The notes under the pieces are model-generated. The model did no database searches. It worked only from the letters and a program-made list of their open reading frames with translations, and was not told where the DNA came from. A stretch of 64,000 bases of DNA from Gadus chalcogrammus (Eukaryota > Chordata > Actinopteri > Gadiformes > Gadidae), in assembly GCF_026213295.1 (NCBI RefSeq), contig NC_079422.1, positions 24,830,686 through 24,894,685 of the forward strand, in the 5' to 3' direction. Positions 45,252 through 58,680 of the stretch are shown one piece after another. Every line of letters starts with the position of its first letter. Position 1 is the stretch's first letter. Made by a program: the position numbers and the translations under genes.

Positions 45252-46082
45252 CATATTTATCAGTCTATATCAGTCTTCTACTTGCAGTAGGGGCAGGGAG
45301 GTCATTGGATGGTGATGGATGAGATGGATGATGGTCAAACCAGGCCTTCCCAGATCAGACTGGCTGGGCCATCAATAATAAATCACCTGCCATCAACATT
45401 GCATATTAGATGGAGGGCTGCAGACGGGAGGCTCGCATTGAGTGGGCTCTCCCTTTAAAGCCCTTCCTGCTCTCTGAGCGGCCATTGCCAGTCATGCTGC
45501 GGTCATAGACCAATATGAAGAGACAGCTAGGCATTTAGTTCAGACTTATTTTTCTTCTTGTGACTTCCAAGGCTCTCCTTGCTGTTTGGTTCTGGCTCTT
45601 TCTTGGGGATTGTATATAAGCGAGCACACACCTACACGATGGTGGAGGAGCAGATGCAGGCCAGTGTTGTCTCCATCTGGAGAGGAGGATGATGTTAGTT
45701 AGGCGGCTTCAGCATTGCTAATGACGCAGCGCTACGAGATAAGAAACTCATGCTAGTTAATAACATCTTCCTCAAAAAGTAATTGCTTCAGACTACGTAG
45801 CGGTTTGTGTTACGATTGACTTGTTTCTTATAAAAAATAATAACAATAGGTTTGCCCAGAGGCAATAAGCTGACAGAAATATTTTAAATAAATAAATAAT
45901 GGACAATATCACCTATACACCCTCAACAATAATTATGATCATAACATTTTAAATATATTCTAGCCATGAAACTTCCTCTGGATTTAACTTTGCCTGAATC
46001 ACCGTTTTGAATTATGGCGATGATTTAAATTCATGCATAGAAGAACACCGACAGACCCAAATAATGTAGGCCCTGGAACTTC
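45251..46082. other. non-coding sequence, no gene seen
   Basis: Complex AT-rich sequence with no assignable frame. A TATATAAGC motif at about 45615 is an isolated TATA-like sequence without other promoter support. Confidence 0.45.
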
Positions 46083-46210
46083 AAAAATAGTACTTAGCGT
46101 CATGTAGCATCTTAGCTTAGCTATATGTGTTGTACACGGGGAATAAGTTAAGCTAGCGATTGACAGTGCTTGGCACTTGGTTCTATCATCTTCCTTACTG
46201 TACCTTCAGC
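46083..46210 (+). mobile_element. third member of the 17986/38190 retroposon family, truncated
   Basis: AAATAGTACTTAGCGTCATG, TAGCATCTTAGCTTAGCTAT, GGGGAATAAGTTAAGCTAGC and CTTACTGTACCTT align in order with the other two copies. The GTCGCTTTGG tail is missing or replaced, so the 3' end is broken. Confidence 0.6.
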
Positions 46211-49018
46211 AAGTTATTGTTGTGATGTATTGTCCTTTTTGAGGATTCATTCAACATTCGGAAACGGCCTTCTAACGTTCTTGTGGCAGGAACATACACT
46301 TCTTGCAAGACGGCATTCCTCTTTCTCATGTGTCTCTTGTTTCATTGTCAACATGTTTTTCTGCTCACTTTCGTTATGTTGTGACTTTTGCAGGTGTGTT
46401 GTGGCTTTTGCGTGTTGGTGTTGTGGCTAGTGCCATTGTGCTGTGGCTTTTGTGTTTGTGTTTTTTCCGTTTACGCGCTTGTGTTTCAGATATACAGTTT
46501 GTTTGGTGCGTCTGGGCCACTGTACACGTGGGCTGGCAGGAGCAGTCACATTTGTTCATTAAATGTTCATTACTCGTCCAAGCCACAAAGTTTCTGTGTT
46601 TTGTACTTTTTCAAAGGGAGACAGTAAGTCGTTGAACCGAGACACATTTTAAAGGTTGTCTCGGAGCTGTGATCCTAAGAAGTGTTTTTTTTTTTCAAGA
46701 GATAGGAAGAAAATCCTACATTATATTTGACACCGCAGGATTAAAAAGTAGAATTTCCAAGAGTTTGAAGTGCAACAGAACAGTTGTACCTGCACACTGT
46801 AAAAAAAAAAAAAGCTCAAATGTGTCTGTTGAAACCGGCCTAAAGCACATCATGAAACCATGTAGTACTGTCAAGCAGAACAACAATACAAGAGAAGAGA
46901 GGAACTTTTTGAAGCCCCCTGTGAAGCGTCGCTCACTTGCTGCTTCCTGAAACATGTTTAGAAGTGAACCGTGTTGCCGAGTGTCTCTTCATCAGGGTGG
47001 AAGACCGCGCAGGAATCAACCATACGTGGGAGGGCCTTCAAAGCTTTGAGTATGGACATGAAAGAGAAAGGTTGATGTAAGGAGAATTAGATCCGACACA
47101 GTTTGATCTCATCATAAACTAATGTCTTAATAATGACATCAGCCACTTATTCTCCATGCCAGTGAATGATTAAGACAAATCGTTGGCCCTTGATCATACA
47201 CAAATTGCATATTATTATACACAACACCCTTCTGCTATCTTTCCATGTTAGTCGTTTCTATATGGTTATGTAGACTCACCATTTTTTTTTATTTTCATCC
47301 ATGTATGACGAATATGTTTGTGTGAAAAGTTTCCCGATCCAACCAAATCCCATCCCTTCTTTGTTTAATCCGGCCTGTTTACTTTTTTTTTTTTTAATTG
47401 CTCATTATGGAAATAAGACGTTCTCTGAAAGTCATCTCCCATTGTCTTCACATTTTATTGAGCCTTAAAACTATGCCTGCACACCCGCTCCTGCTCTGCA
47501 GAGCTGAGCCGGGGAAGAGTTTGATTGCTGCAGGATTTACTGCGGTTAACACAAGCCGATCGCCACCCAGAGTATTGTATGAAGTGCTGGGCCAGCGGAT
47601 ACCGCAAACATTTTCAACACATGCTGTTTTATAAAGGTGTGCGGGGGGGCTTCTGCTCTGCATCAGCCCCAATAAACACTGGCCCCGTTAAACGGCCCGC
47701 CATTTGAAATGTTTACGACGACGGGAGGGCGAAGGGAGGTTAGGACAAGGTTGTCCCCGGATGCTCCCTGCCACGCCCAGAGCAGACTCCAGTTTTGCAA
47801 ATACTTTCATGGATGGCTGCTTATCCATATTCTGGCAAGGCCAGCGATGCGATTTCACTCTTGATTACCTCTGCTGATCAGCGTGATTGGTTTAGTGTTG
47901 AGCAAATATCAAGGCAAACAATGCATGGATTACCAGGACGGGAATCAGGGGGATAAGCAAAGAGGCAGGAGGTCTTTGGTGGTTTCCATAATCCTGATGA
48001 ACTGCCAAACAACTTTGGCATTTGAGTCGCGCAAGGTCAGCACAAAATGCAACACAGTGAAACTCCTCTCAACTTGAGTTTGGGGTAAAGTTTGACCTCG
48101 GCTGAAGTGTTTGTTAGGAGCACGGCATTTCACAGGATTAACCTGATATCAATCTGCCGCCTTTTAATTCCACGGTAATTTAAACCTCCAAATTGATCCG
48201 CGTGCCTAAATGCCCTTTTTTTTCAGAATCCCTGCCATATCAGATGCTTTCCCCACAGCGAGATTGTTATCAGAGGAAAAAGTCAAAGTGACAGACATTA
48301 GGTAGAGTTGCATTCTCCCCCGGGCCCTGTGCCTCAGACGACCCCCTTCTCTTCTCCGTTCCTCAGGGCTGGTGACAGGACAGCTCTTCTCCAGGCAGGA
48401 GGCCAGATGAGGCCAGAGCCTGTTACACAAAAGCCCCAGATTACTCATGAGCACCAATCCAAATAACTTGTCAAGACGGATCTCGGGTCCTCGTGTTCAT
48501 TATTCACACTCCAGACGTCTGGGGGCAGGGTAAGGTGTCTCGGGGAGTGGAAGGGGAGAGAGGTGCCGCCCACGCACCTCCATGCCTCGCCACCACCTCA
48601 CCTCTTATGAGACGATGGAACGGGGCGGACCGAGGCTGCAAATTATTGCAGAAGGGAAGAAAATAGTTCAAGAATGCATCACATATAATTCACAACCATC
48701 CACTCAGTCATTATCTTTTAAGCTTCACAGGTTGCAGGAATAAAAGGGGGCACATGTAGGGAAATGGAACATGCATTGAGCCCGTCGACATTTAAATCTG
48801 GAAAAATAGGTTTCATTATAGTGAGTGCTCAATAATGGCGCTTTGAGATTTAACTACAACAATTGGACCGTATTCAATATCCTTTATCTCCTCAGATCAA
48901 CACAGTATTATGATCTTTAGAAGAAGAAATAACATATTTTCAGTTTCTCTGCCTCCTGTGCTCAGACACACACTTAATGGCGTGTGTCTGTATTACCGTA
49001 AACGTTTTTCTAGCATGG
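46211..49018. other. non-coding interval, no gene seen
   Basis: A weak GTTGTGGCTTTTG repeat (about 46376-46460) gives Cys/Val-rich frames. The rest is complex DNA with no assignable frame. Poly(A) runs lie at 46801-46813 and a poly(T) run near 47382. Confidence 0.45.
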
Positions 49019-49100
49019 CAGTGTGTGTGTGTGTGTGTGTGCGTGTGTGTGTGTGTGTGTGCGTGTGTGTGTGTGTGCGTGTGTGTGTGTGTGCATGTGA
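49019..49100. repeat. (GT)n microsatellite with regular GC interruptions
   Basis: GT runs are interrupted by single GC units near 49041, 49061 and 49077, at roughly 16-20 base spacing, a small higher-order pattern. Confidence 0.9.
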
Positions 49101-52100
49101 CAATGCACAAAGCGTGCATACATGATTGAGGTGTGTGCGCTGGAGTGAGTGCTCTCAGCCAGCGTGTCTGTGACGGCAGACACAGCAGACAGAGGAAGAT
49201 GGATCCTGCCTCCTATTCGGTCCATCCTTGCGGCTACGGCCTCCAACACCGCTAACCGCCAGTGCAGTGGCTCATTAGTCTAACCACACAAGAGCTCCCT
49301 CTTACAAACAGCCCATGAACTCTCAGTGGAACCGATAACCGCCAGCGTCGGCGATCCACACACTCCCCGACCTGTAGCTTCCATAGAGTCCTTTCGTTCG
49401 CTACACTCGAGAGCAGCGAATTGGTCGATCACACACCAAGAACACCGTGTCCAGGGCTCGTTTAGCCTATAGCAAAATGGGCGTTTACGACTGAATAAAG
49501 TCGTTGAGAAGAGACTGTCTTTTCTTTTTGGATTTTCCACTCATAAACCACCATAAAAAGCTGTCCAACGTACGGCTCCATACAGGACGCCCGGACATAA
49601 TGCACATATAATGGGGTCCATTACAGAGGACATTAACCGGGATAGAGTTTGAGCTTTAATGGTTTAGAGGGCAATCAGGTCCCAAGATGTTAAAGGGAGA
49701 TAACAATATGTATAGCCTACATGCTTCCAGGCGTTATTGCCCATTGCGGAGATGATATTCCTATAGTGCAGCCCGTTTCCCAGTGGGTGATGTGTCGAGA
49801 AATGCGGCTTGAATTTGAATTGCCATCAGATAACAAAAACCAAAACCACAGCAGCTCCACGGGCGCCTGTGTCTGCATCTGCAGCGAGCCGTCCAGCCCC
49901 AAGAATCAACACATAACGGACACAGCGCTCCCAGAGCCGCTGAGCACAGGAACCGGCTGACACTACATGAAGGATAGATGTGACTGCTCCAGACTTCGGA
50001 GGCTCCTTGCTCCCTCCCTGGGCCCCGGTGCCAGGCGCCCAGTGAAGCCTGGCCGGCTCTGGCTGTCCACAAAAGCCCGAGTAGCAGCGTTGCCCGCAGG
50101 CCGTAACAAGGCCTGACGGGTGGAGACACTTCCCCTTCCCCCATCCCTTCCCAGGTGGGCCCTTCCTCACTCCGCCCCCGAGTCACATCGACCCACGGGC
50201 AAGCCGTTGATTGGGTCTAATCCGCGGTGAATTGATTGTGGGGATGAATCAAGCTGGTTAACATTCCCACTCAATCTGCCACGTTGCATCTGTTCAGCAG
50301 GCGGTGCGTCTGCTCTCTCATGTACATGCGCTTTACGTCTGGGGGTTTGTGTTGTGTGCTGTTGGGTTTTAAAGGTGGTTGATTAACTGCGCATCGACTG
50401 TGTGGATAGTTGTTAAGCTTTCTGTTGAAAGAATTGTTGAGGCAATGGAGTTGCACACCCTGTGAATGCAGACAATGCAAATACTAGAACTGTAAGCATA
50501 CCTGCAGGAACTGGGCCTACAAACAGTCATTATAATCACATGCATCTACATGTTGTATAATATCTGCCAGGACTAGTATCATAGGATTCATTCTGCCGTG
50601 AAAGGCGATCGCTATGCATACTGAGATTGATTAAAATCGTACATTATAATTACACATGTATCGAAAGTTTACAACTAGGCCGCATTCCCATGGAAAGAAA
50701 AGGCAAAACATTTCCCTAGCATCTACTAACTTATATTTGGATACCTGAGACGCACGTCCTTCTGATATATAATGGATGTTGAGTCTTCCTCACTCTGCAT
50801 CTGCTGTATAACTCAAAATGGGGGCACCACGCGGGCCCCTGTCAAGCAGTCAGGGATGGTGGTAGAAACCCCGTTTTTTTTCTCGCTATTTTAAGCAACT
50901 ATGGGGGTTGGCGTAAGCAGAAAAACATTGCCGAAAGAAACAAACACAAAAACCTCTGCTGATATCTCCAGTGGAGAAGGAGCTGAGCAACGGGCTGTTA
51001 TAACGGAGCCATCAGCACAATGCACAATTCCTCCAAACACTGCACTCAGATAGTCACACACACAAGACTCCATCTTTGGACAGAGCAGAATAGACTTGGC
51101 TTGTGGGATGGCCGAAGTTGTCAAGGTGTCCATGGTCATTGCATCCATTAAATCACGTCCACTCAGGTTTGGGGAGAGGGAGAGTCATTACATGTTACGT
51201 GAGTTAGGTGATTACCATTATAGGGCTAAAGGCCTACGTTTAAATGTTTTATGGTCGGTCAATGAAGCCGTTAACGGGCACCGTATCTCAGCGATGACAA
51301 TGCGGTCTATTAGGCCATGACGTAGTGGGACGAGGGACATAGAGGTACGAGGCCTGGGCAGCTGGTCAAACTATACCCCGCATAGTGTATATGTTTGTTC
51401 CGCGATCGTCATGCGCTCCACATAACGCGGCTTCACGCACAAACGCACACCGTGCCACTCATGTGTAGCCATTAAGAGCCTGCCGCACGTTGTTGGACTT
51501 TGTACAGAAATCCTCTAATTATAGGATTTATAAATGGCCAGTGTGCGTACATGAATAAGTAAACACATGACAGCGGGAAGAGGCAGAGGCGTATTAAACC
51601 CTTGCGCGCTTCTTGTCTGGGGAGATTAACATTCTGAAGGTCACTGTTGACAGAGAGGGAGCTTTTAAGACCACGCTCTTAGTGGGGAACAAAACTAGCT
51701 GGTAGTGCAAGGTTACTTAGCGATAAGACGACCACCAGGGCGGGGAGACGCATGAAAAGAGCACGGAACCAACCAGGCATTTGTTGTTGTTGGTCGAGTC
51801 GGGGGCATGCCCCGTTTAAACCCAGGCGCCAGGAAGTACAAATGTGCACACGTTGCATCTGTTGGAACGTATATTCGTCCCTGTTTGTTGACGAAATGTT
51901 ATGCTTCTGAAATCAGTTGTCAAGGGGGATCTACTGTATGTCGACGAGACGCATAAATGCCCCCCTCCCCCCCTTTCGTCCTTTGCTCTTGGGGGAAATA
52001 CTATTCAGGATTCCAGTCGAGTGTCGGACAAAGAATAGGAAAAGCCTTTCTGTGTTCATGAATACCGTGGCAATCAAGGCATCAATTATTTAAGGTCCTC

Positions 52101-53199
52101 ACAGAGAGCAACTAAGGCAGGCTTTCCACGGCAGTGCCGGCCCGGACTGTTAATGCAGTCCGTTTAACACGGTGACATTTCAGCTGGAGCGGAGTGGTGG
52201 AAAGAAGGAACGTGGACAGAGTTATAGTTTGAATCCATAAGGGTGTTATGCAAGGTTATCTGTCACTCGATGTGTGTGGGTCAGAACACACTCCATCACG
52301 TGGACACAACCAAATGCCTCACACTGTTTCCTTTTTACATTTCTCAAATTTCTTCAACTGAATTTGCAACTTTATAAAAATGCACTTAACAAACATGGAC
52401 AATTGGACATGGGAGACACTGGTTGGGCCTGTTCCATAGAAGGTGCCCTTATTGCTCCCAGTACTATATTGGGTTGTCATGTCCACGCCCAATAAGTTAC
52501 AACGTGTCTTTCAGCAACAGCCCTGTCTCCCAGGAGATAAACTGCAAGCTGTAAGATCTGGAGAAAGCCATCGGCCCATCCCTGCCAACCATAACAAAAC
52601 AACTAAAATGTCAGTGTGATTTCCTGTCTTCACATAAAAGTTAATTTCCCCCTGACTGTCTTACGTTTTTATTTAATATGCAATTTGTTATGGCTCAGTT
52701 TCTTTTAAATGCATTGCAACAATTTACTGTAGTGATCTGAATGCTATTGATTATTCGACAATTTGCTAAAATGACTTAATGGGTTCATGACAATCTAGAG
52801 GAGAGGGATAAATAATATACGGGACAGATGGCATAATTAGTCAACTCAGTGCGTGAGCTCACTCACATTCTTACAAATACGCTATAAAATGCTCATACAT
52901 CAGTATCAGTGGATGCAGGCGTCTGAAGCCCAAATAGGTCCTTATTTAACATCTAAATGACCTTCATAAAGGTATTCATAAATATTCCTGATAGGCAGAA
53001 TGTATATATCTTCCCTCTGCTCATTTAACCTATGCCTGCCATCAGGAAAGAAGACCCACTGAAGCAGAGAAACCCCTTCTGAGACCCGGAATATAGAAGA
53101 CGTTTAAACCACAAATACCACACTCCAATAACACTGTGCTTCCCTTTACACTAATTGCGACTGCATTTGGCTCCACATGTAACGGAAAACCCATGAACT
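49101..53199. other. long non-coding interval, no gene seen
   Basis: About 4 kb of complex, mostly repeat-free DNA. Frames up to 141 codons (minus strand, 49761-50186) have no recognisable domain and overlap others. A C-rich patch at 51960-51973 is the only simple sequence. Confidence 0.5.
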
Positions 53200-53600
53200 A
53201 GGGATAGAAGCATATTCTGTCACTAACTAAATTAGTCCAACTTTGGGGGAATAATTAAATATTCCCTCCCATTTAACGCCATTGTGCGGTGATACATTCC
53301 ACCCAGGTGTAATAATCCGTCTTGATTAAAACGGCACCACGGCGGCGGCAGCCAATGAACGGAGCGGGAGCGACACGCATCGTTCACACATCGGCGCTCG
53401 GTTGCGGCTCTTCACCCTGATGAGAAGCGGGCTGAAAGGCAATATTGGTTTTTAAATTTACATTTTCTCAAACTGCCAGACTCTCTCCATATGCCTACCA
53501 AATATCACTGAACCAATTAAAACGCACATCTGTTTCATTAGGCGAGCTCATATTCATCCATCTTATCTGTCAACCCCCTCCTACCTGCACGCGCCCCGTC
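53200..53600. promoter_or_regulatory. candidate conserved non-coding element
   Basis: Repeat-free sequence contains GGGAATAATTAAATATTCCC (about 53245), CAATTAAAACG and TTCATTAGGCGAGCTC motifs and no coding frame. This is texture-based inference only. Confidence 0.25.
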
Positions 53601-53808
53601 TCTGGGACTGCGGTTCTTTGATCAGACGGACTGATTGAGGCAATTTCACTCCATTTGACCAGAAATTAGAACTTTATTCTTTCAATTCCCCAGATGATGG
53701 GCTACTAAATTATTTTTTGAAGTTCCAATTCCAAGTCCAAAGTTGTCACTTTTTCTTTTTGTGTGGAAATACACACACTAACACAAACGCACACCAGCAC
53801 CTCACTCA

Positions 53809-53835
53809 ACATACAGCAGAGAAAGACATAAAAAA

Positions 53836-53868
<33 letters not shown>

Positions 53869-53902
53869 TCCCGTCACACAACATACAGCAGAGAAACACA
53901 TT
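53809..53902. repeat. (CA)n microsatellite bracketed by a 22-bp direct repeat
   Basis: CAACATACAGCAGAGAAA followed by (G/C)ACAT occurs before the CA run (53809-53831) and again after it (53880-53902). The CA run spans about 53838-53867. The bracketing could reflect a local duplication in which the CA tract then expanded. Confidence 0.85.
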
Positions 53903-56900
53903 CCCCCTTGGTTTTGTCCTTCAGGGTTTCATCAAGAGCACTACAAGACACAACAAGCAAAAATCACAGGCGAATAGAAACCATTACCTGGTGAACGCTC
54001 ATCTCTCTGAGACGAGGAAGGAGGAAGGAGGAACGCCTGTCAACATCAGCTGTCTGTCGTATACAAGCTCCTTTTGATTATTTACTTTCCTCATGTATAA
54101 TTTGCTACATTGCAATAATAATTAATAATAATTTATAATTGATCGTGTTTGTGTGAACTCTGAATAAGTCATTCTTGCCTTTAAGGTTATAAACTGCAAA
54201 GCCCAGTGGTCAAATACAAATAAAATGAAATGCAGAGCTAAAACGCAAATTCTCCCGATATTGCTCGGTTTCAGTGAGCTGACACTTTTCCGTTATTGTT
54301 AAACTGGTGGGGGTTGTCAAGCGGACCCTAATTCTCTGCGGTCCGCAGACAGAGCTAATGGCCCCCCCTGGTGCAGCCATGCCCCTTCCCGGCAAATGGT
54401 CTCTCCATCCGAGCCTTTACCAATCACAAACAAGTAAATAATGCAGGGCACTCTGACTGAAAGGCTTGCATCCAGAGAGAAAGGAGCAGTGCAGGAACAA
54501 GGCTGCCTGAAAGACCCGTTCTGTATTTCCGCGAGAAAGACATTCATTTACCTGATTTACATATTCATTGAGGTCATTGTCATATCAGTGCAATAAAGCG
54601 CCATAAAGTATTTCTCACATGCAGGCGCGTATATTTACTATCGCCGTGACAGGGGTGTCGGCTGGGGGCAGTTGGAGGGAGAGGAGGATGGAAGCCCAGA
54701 ACTATTAATCAGAATCTTAACTGGCAAGTGATGTAGGCTGGCTGGGGGAGGCAGGCTGTCTGCACACCTTCCAGCCCTTCGTATTTGTCTGTGGAATGAA
54801 GCGTTTAGCCCGACTGCAAGGACAAAGAAGGCTGCTCGGCCTCCCTAACAGACATCATTTCCTAAAGCCGTTGCTGGGTGATCAGTGGCTTTTATTTTCA
54901 CGTTATAAAACGAAATACCACGCATACTTGAGAAGTGTTTGTAGAGACGGTTCCGGTTATGAATGTTGAAGATGTTGGAATATTAATCATTATGAAATAT
55001 AAAAAAATAATAGACCAACATTTGGAATCCTTTTTAATGCTTCAGGGGGCGAAGGCTTTATTCTCCTTAGTCTTTCGAGTTTTGACTTTGAGGGAAGTCA
55101 TAACAGGAAGAATAAGTGTTCCACGTGCATTCATTTACAGACTGAATGCAGGTGTGATGTTTGATGCATTTATTCATTGGATATTTCCATGTATACAAAA
55201 CTCATGACAGGATGACCGGTACCTCATGAAGGAGTTTTGTCTGTCCATCGCTTCATTAATCACTGTTTAGTTCCAATCATTTGTTTGCTTGTTTGTTTGT
55301 TCCAGGACCAAACCTTAATTAGTCTGGTCCATTTCATTAGTAAATTGTTTGCACCAAGGGCATATTGGTTCAGAGGGATCAAACCAATTGAAAAAAACAA
55401 ATACATTAAAACAAGAGCCCCACTCACCTTTCATTGTGTGTGTCCTTAACACTGAGCACAACAACAAATAAGTAAAGCAGACTTAAAGTAAGGAATGCAC
55501 AGGAATGCAATGACCGGGCGAGGTAAATGGCTTTGAGGAATGATGTTTTGGTTCAAGGACAGAAGGCAGACAGAGGGCAAGTGAGAGTCCCTTTGAAAAA
55601 GGAGCTCTCTTCTTCTCCCCGAAGCAAAGAACGTCGCCTGGCCGCCGGCGTGAGGTTGATTGGATTGGACTATATCTATAAGGGGGGAGGGTGCAAGGCT
55701 GGCAAAGTAGCAGTAGCTGGAAAAGTAGCAAAGGATTGTGGGTAACCCGGTACCCTAGATGAGCTGAAACAAGGCCCATTTTTGCCTTGGTATTTCACTG
55801 TTTTTACAGAAAATTTAAGGTTAAAACCTTCCCTGAGAGTGTGGTAGAAAATAATAAAGTTTTCAAAGGATATTTGCCAAATGTTGATGAGTGGAAAGAA
55901 ATGTACCAGCAGGGGGGGGACAGGCTCCAGACCTTGTTCCATTGTTATCCAACAGCTCAGAGGATCTCACAGACTTCCCTCTGTAGCCAATGACATCAGT
56001 CTATCTCTCAGTTCACTTCGATACAAGTATAAGTAAGGTTAACCTAAAGCATGAATTATACAAGAATATAAGATGAATATATTTACGATGGAGCCAAATG
56101 TTAAACACTCGATATTACCTGGCTTTCCTTGGTATTAACATGTCCCTCATTTACGTACAAGTGGACCCTCAAAGACGGCTGGCTCACGTCACGGTGAGAG
56201 GAAACGCCCTCCTATGGTTTCTTGTCTGTGGCACTGGTTTCAGAATGTATATTCCGTAGGCTCCGAGTAGTTAAGGTAACTAATACGTAACCTGGTTACA
56301 ATCAGACCCTACCAGCTTTAGGATTATGACTATACGTCACAGACAAATAAAGTGGCATTACAAATACATATTTTACTGTTTAAATGAATATTGCTTTCAC
56401 AGGGCTCATCTCTTAAACCCATGTGGTAAGTCATTGTGATTTAAGATCAGGTTAATGAACAAGGCGATGAATGGATTTTAATGAAAGACCTCACTTCATA
56501 TAGCTAAAGTATAATATATAACTTCATGTAAAGTTGATGTTTAATATGTAACCCTTCTGTACGTAATAATGGAATTACTCTATGGAATGTATCGTATGGC
56601 CATCGTGGGCATGAACGTCAAGAGCCCATAGTTAGAGCATTGTGATTGGCCAAGGACATCTTGGGGGAGGCCACACAATTAGGATATAAGGCGGAGCTCC
56701 GAGACTCTTCACGAGTTCTTTGCAAACCAACTCAGGTGATGTTGTTACTCTCTGCTGTGACAATTATGCCTTGATCATTGAACCCTAGCCCTTCTTGACC
56801 TCTCGTAATTCACTAAAGTATTAGACTGTGGCTTATATCAACGACAAGAGTTGCTGCCACCATACTGTGACGGTCCTTTGCAAAACTAAAAGAGTAGACT

Positions 56901-57910
56901 GCGAGACAACGGGTGTGTCTAGACCCAAATCTAGAGAGTGGGGCCAGGAAAGAAGGGCATGAATCTTTCATAAGCTCCCACTTACAATAACATACATGAG
57001 GACATGCGCCCGAAACGGCACAAAGCTGCTTCAAGGGAAGATCAGCTCTCCCACCTCCAGGAACAGGCCGGTGTCGTCACAGAGCGCTGGAGGAGCACTA
57101 TTTCAAAGTCAATTTCCTGCATATGGTGGTTCGCCTCAGGAACTCGGATAGCTGCTAAGTGTTGCCGGCAAGATTAGAAATACCCCGGTAACTTCCATCT
57201 ATATGTGAACCCCCCGGCTTCAAGGATGGGTAACAGACTAGTCTCGTTGTGTGTGAAGCGAACAGTGGTTTGAGTCTGTGCAGTGTCTATAGGCTACTCA
57301 TCACAAACACGCTGCGAATTAAAGTAAACTGGAGAGCATTTCTAAAACCAAAAAACACTTTGAAGATTGCGATCCTGATAATTGATGATATTGCTTCTTA
57401 ATGTTGATAGCTTACATCAACATTGACAAATATTGATTATTAAATAAACATTCACAAAAGGTTTCATTAATCATTCCATCGACCTGAGTAAACACAATGT
57501 ATACATACCACAAATGATAATGGTCATCTAACATTAATTGAGCCACAGGGTTCTCAGTAAGACAGATTTTTAGGTTGATGATTAAAATCCCACACACTCT
57601 GATAACCAGTTTGCCCAAGGTCCGCATTGACCACAAGACTGTTATAAACAATCAGGTAGCATCCGTGAAGTCTTCCTTCGGTTTATCAACAACCGAGATT
57701 TACGTTTTAGGGAGCAATAGCATTGCCATTTTTTGCCAGCAGTAACAGAAACAATTGACATTGAGGAAAGGACATATCAGGGCTCTAATCATTAATATTA
57801 AATCCTTAATAGCTTTATAATGAATTATAATTGTCAAACTGGACCTTGCAAAAAACATAATATGACGATGCACTAGCCAATCTGATCCTAACTTATGAGG
57901 TAGAGCCCAT
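53903..57910. other. long non-coding interval, no gene seen
   Basis: About 4 kb without an assignable gene. At 56650-56720 a TATA-like GGATATAAGGCGGAGC follows a CCAAT-like GATTGGCCAAGG. This could be the promoter part of an old solo LTR, but I could not find matching ends. Frames of 60-98 codons are unrecognisable. Confidence 0.45.
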
Positions 57911-58680
57911 ACCATGAACAACCTAAAGGCCGATAGAGGAACTACATGCTAGTCTGTATCGTGAACCCCTAAAGGCCGTTAGAGGAACTACATGCTAGTC
58001 CTTACCGTGAACCCCTAAAGGCCGTTAGAGGAACTACATGCTAGTCTGTACCGTGAAGTCTGCGAACCCAGTAACGCCCCGTGCCCACTACATGCGTCCG
58101 TTGCGTGATCCCCATTGACTTTAATGGGGACGGACGCGCAATGCATTGTGGATCCGTACGTTCCGTTGGAGCCTTCGGCTCAGTCAAGAAGTTGAAATAT
58201 GTTCAACTTTTTCGGCAGTGACGGATCCGTCATCCAATCAGATCGCGTCTGCAAATTTAAGCACTGTGACGCGACTCGGGCTCTGACGATACTGGAAAGC
58301 GGGAAAGCGGGTCATCTTGCATCGCAACAAGCAGGAAGTAGCGGGAAGAACCCGGCGAAGCGATTTGATTGGCTGACGGATGCCTCTGCAAAGACTACTC
58401 CCCCATCAGTCAGCAACGCCTTCCCACCTCCGTTGACTGAAGGAGGTAGTGGGCACGGGGCGTTAAGGCTGTTAGAGGAACTACATGCTAGACTCTACTG
58501 AACCACCTAGAGGCCGTTAGAGGAACTAAATGCTAGTTTGTACCCTGAACCCCCTAAAGGCCGTTAAAGGAACTACATGCTAGTCTCTACCTAAAGGCCG
58601 TCAGAGGAACTACATGCTAGTGTGTACCGTGAACCCCCTAAAGGCCGATAGAGGAACTACATACTAGTCTCTATTGAACC
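57911..58680. repeat. ~46-bp minisatellite, about 8 units, interrupted by a transposon
   Basis: The unit is near AACCCCTAAAGGCCGTTAGA, then GGAACTACATGCTAGTCTGT, then ACCGTG. Three units precede 58073. Five more follow 58464, some shortened or with A/T changes. The array was clearly continuous before the insertion. Confidence 0.9.
58074..58463. mobile_element. terminal-inverted-repeat DNA transposon inserted in the minisatellite
   Basis: The left end is ACGCCCCGTGCCCACTAC and the right end is its exact reverse complement. TA(A) lies outside both ends, fitting a TA or TAA target duplication within the CTAAAGG part of the minisatellite unit. Just inside is a second short inverted repeat, GTCCGTTGCG / GGACGGACGCGC, around CCCCATTGACTTTAATGGGG. 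The interior has no transposase. The target preference is compatible with PIF/Harbinger-type elements, but I do not assign it firmly. Confidence 0.85.

Noticed and set aside
45612..45625. TATATAAGC as a promoter
   Set aside because: An isolated TATA-like word with no initiator, downstream exon or CpG context. Such words are common in AT-rich DNA.
57911..58680. CRISPR-like array with regular 46-base period
   Set aside because: The whole period is conserved, so there are no spacers. The surrounding genome is clearly vertebrate.
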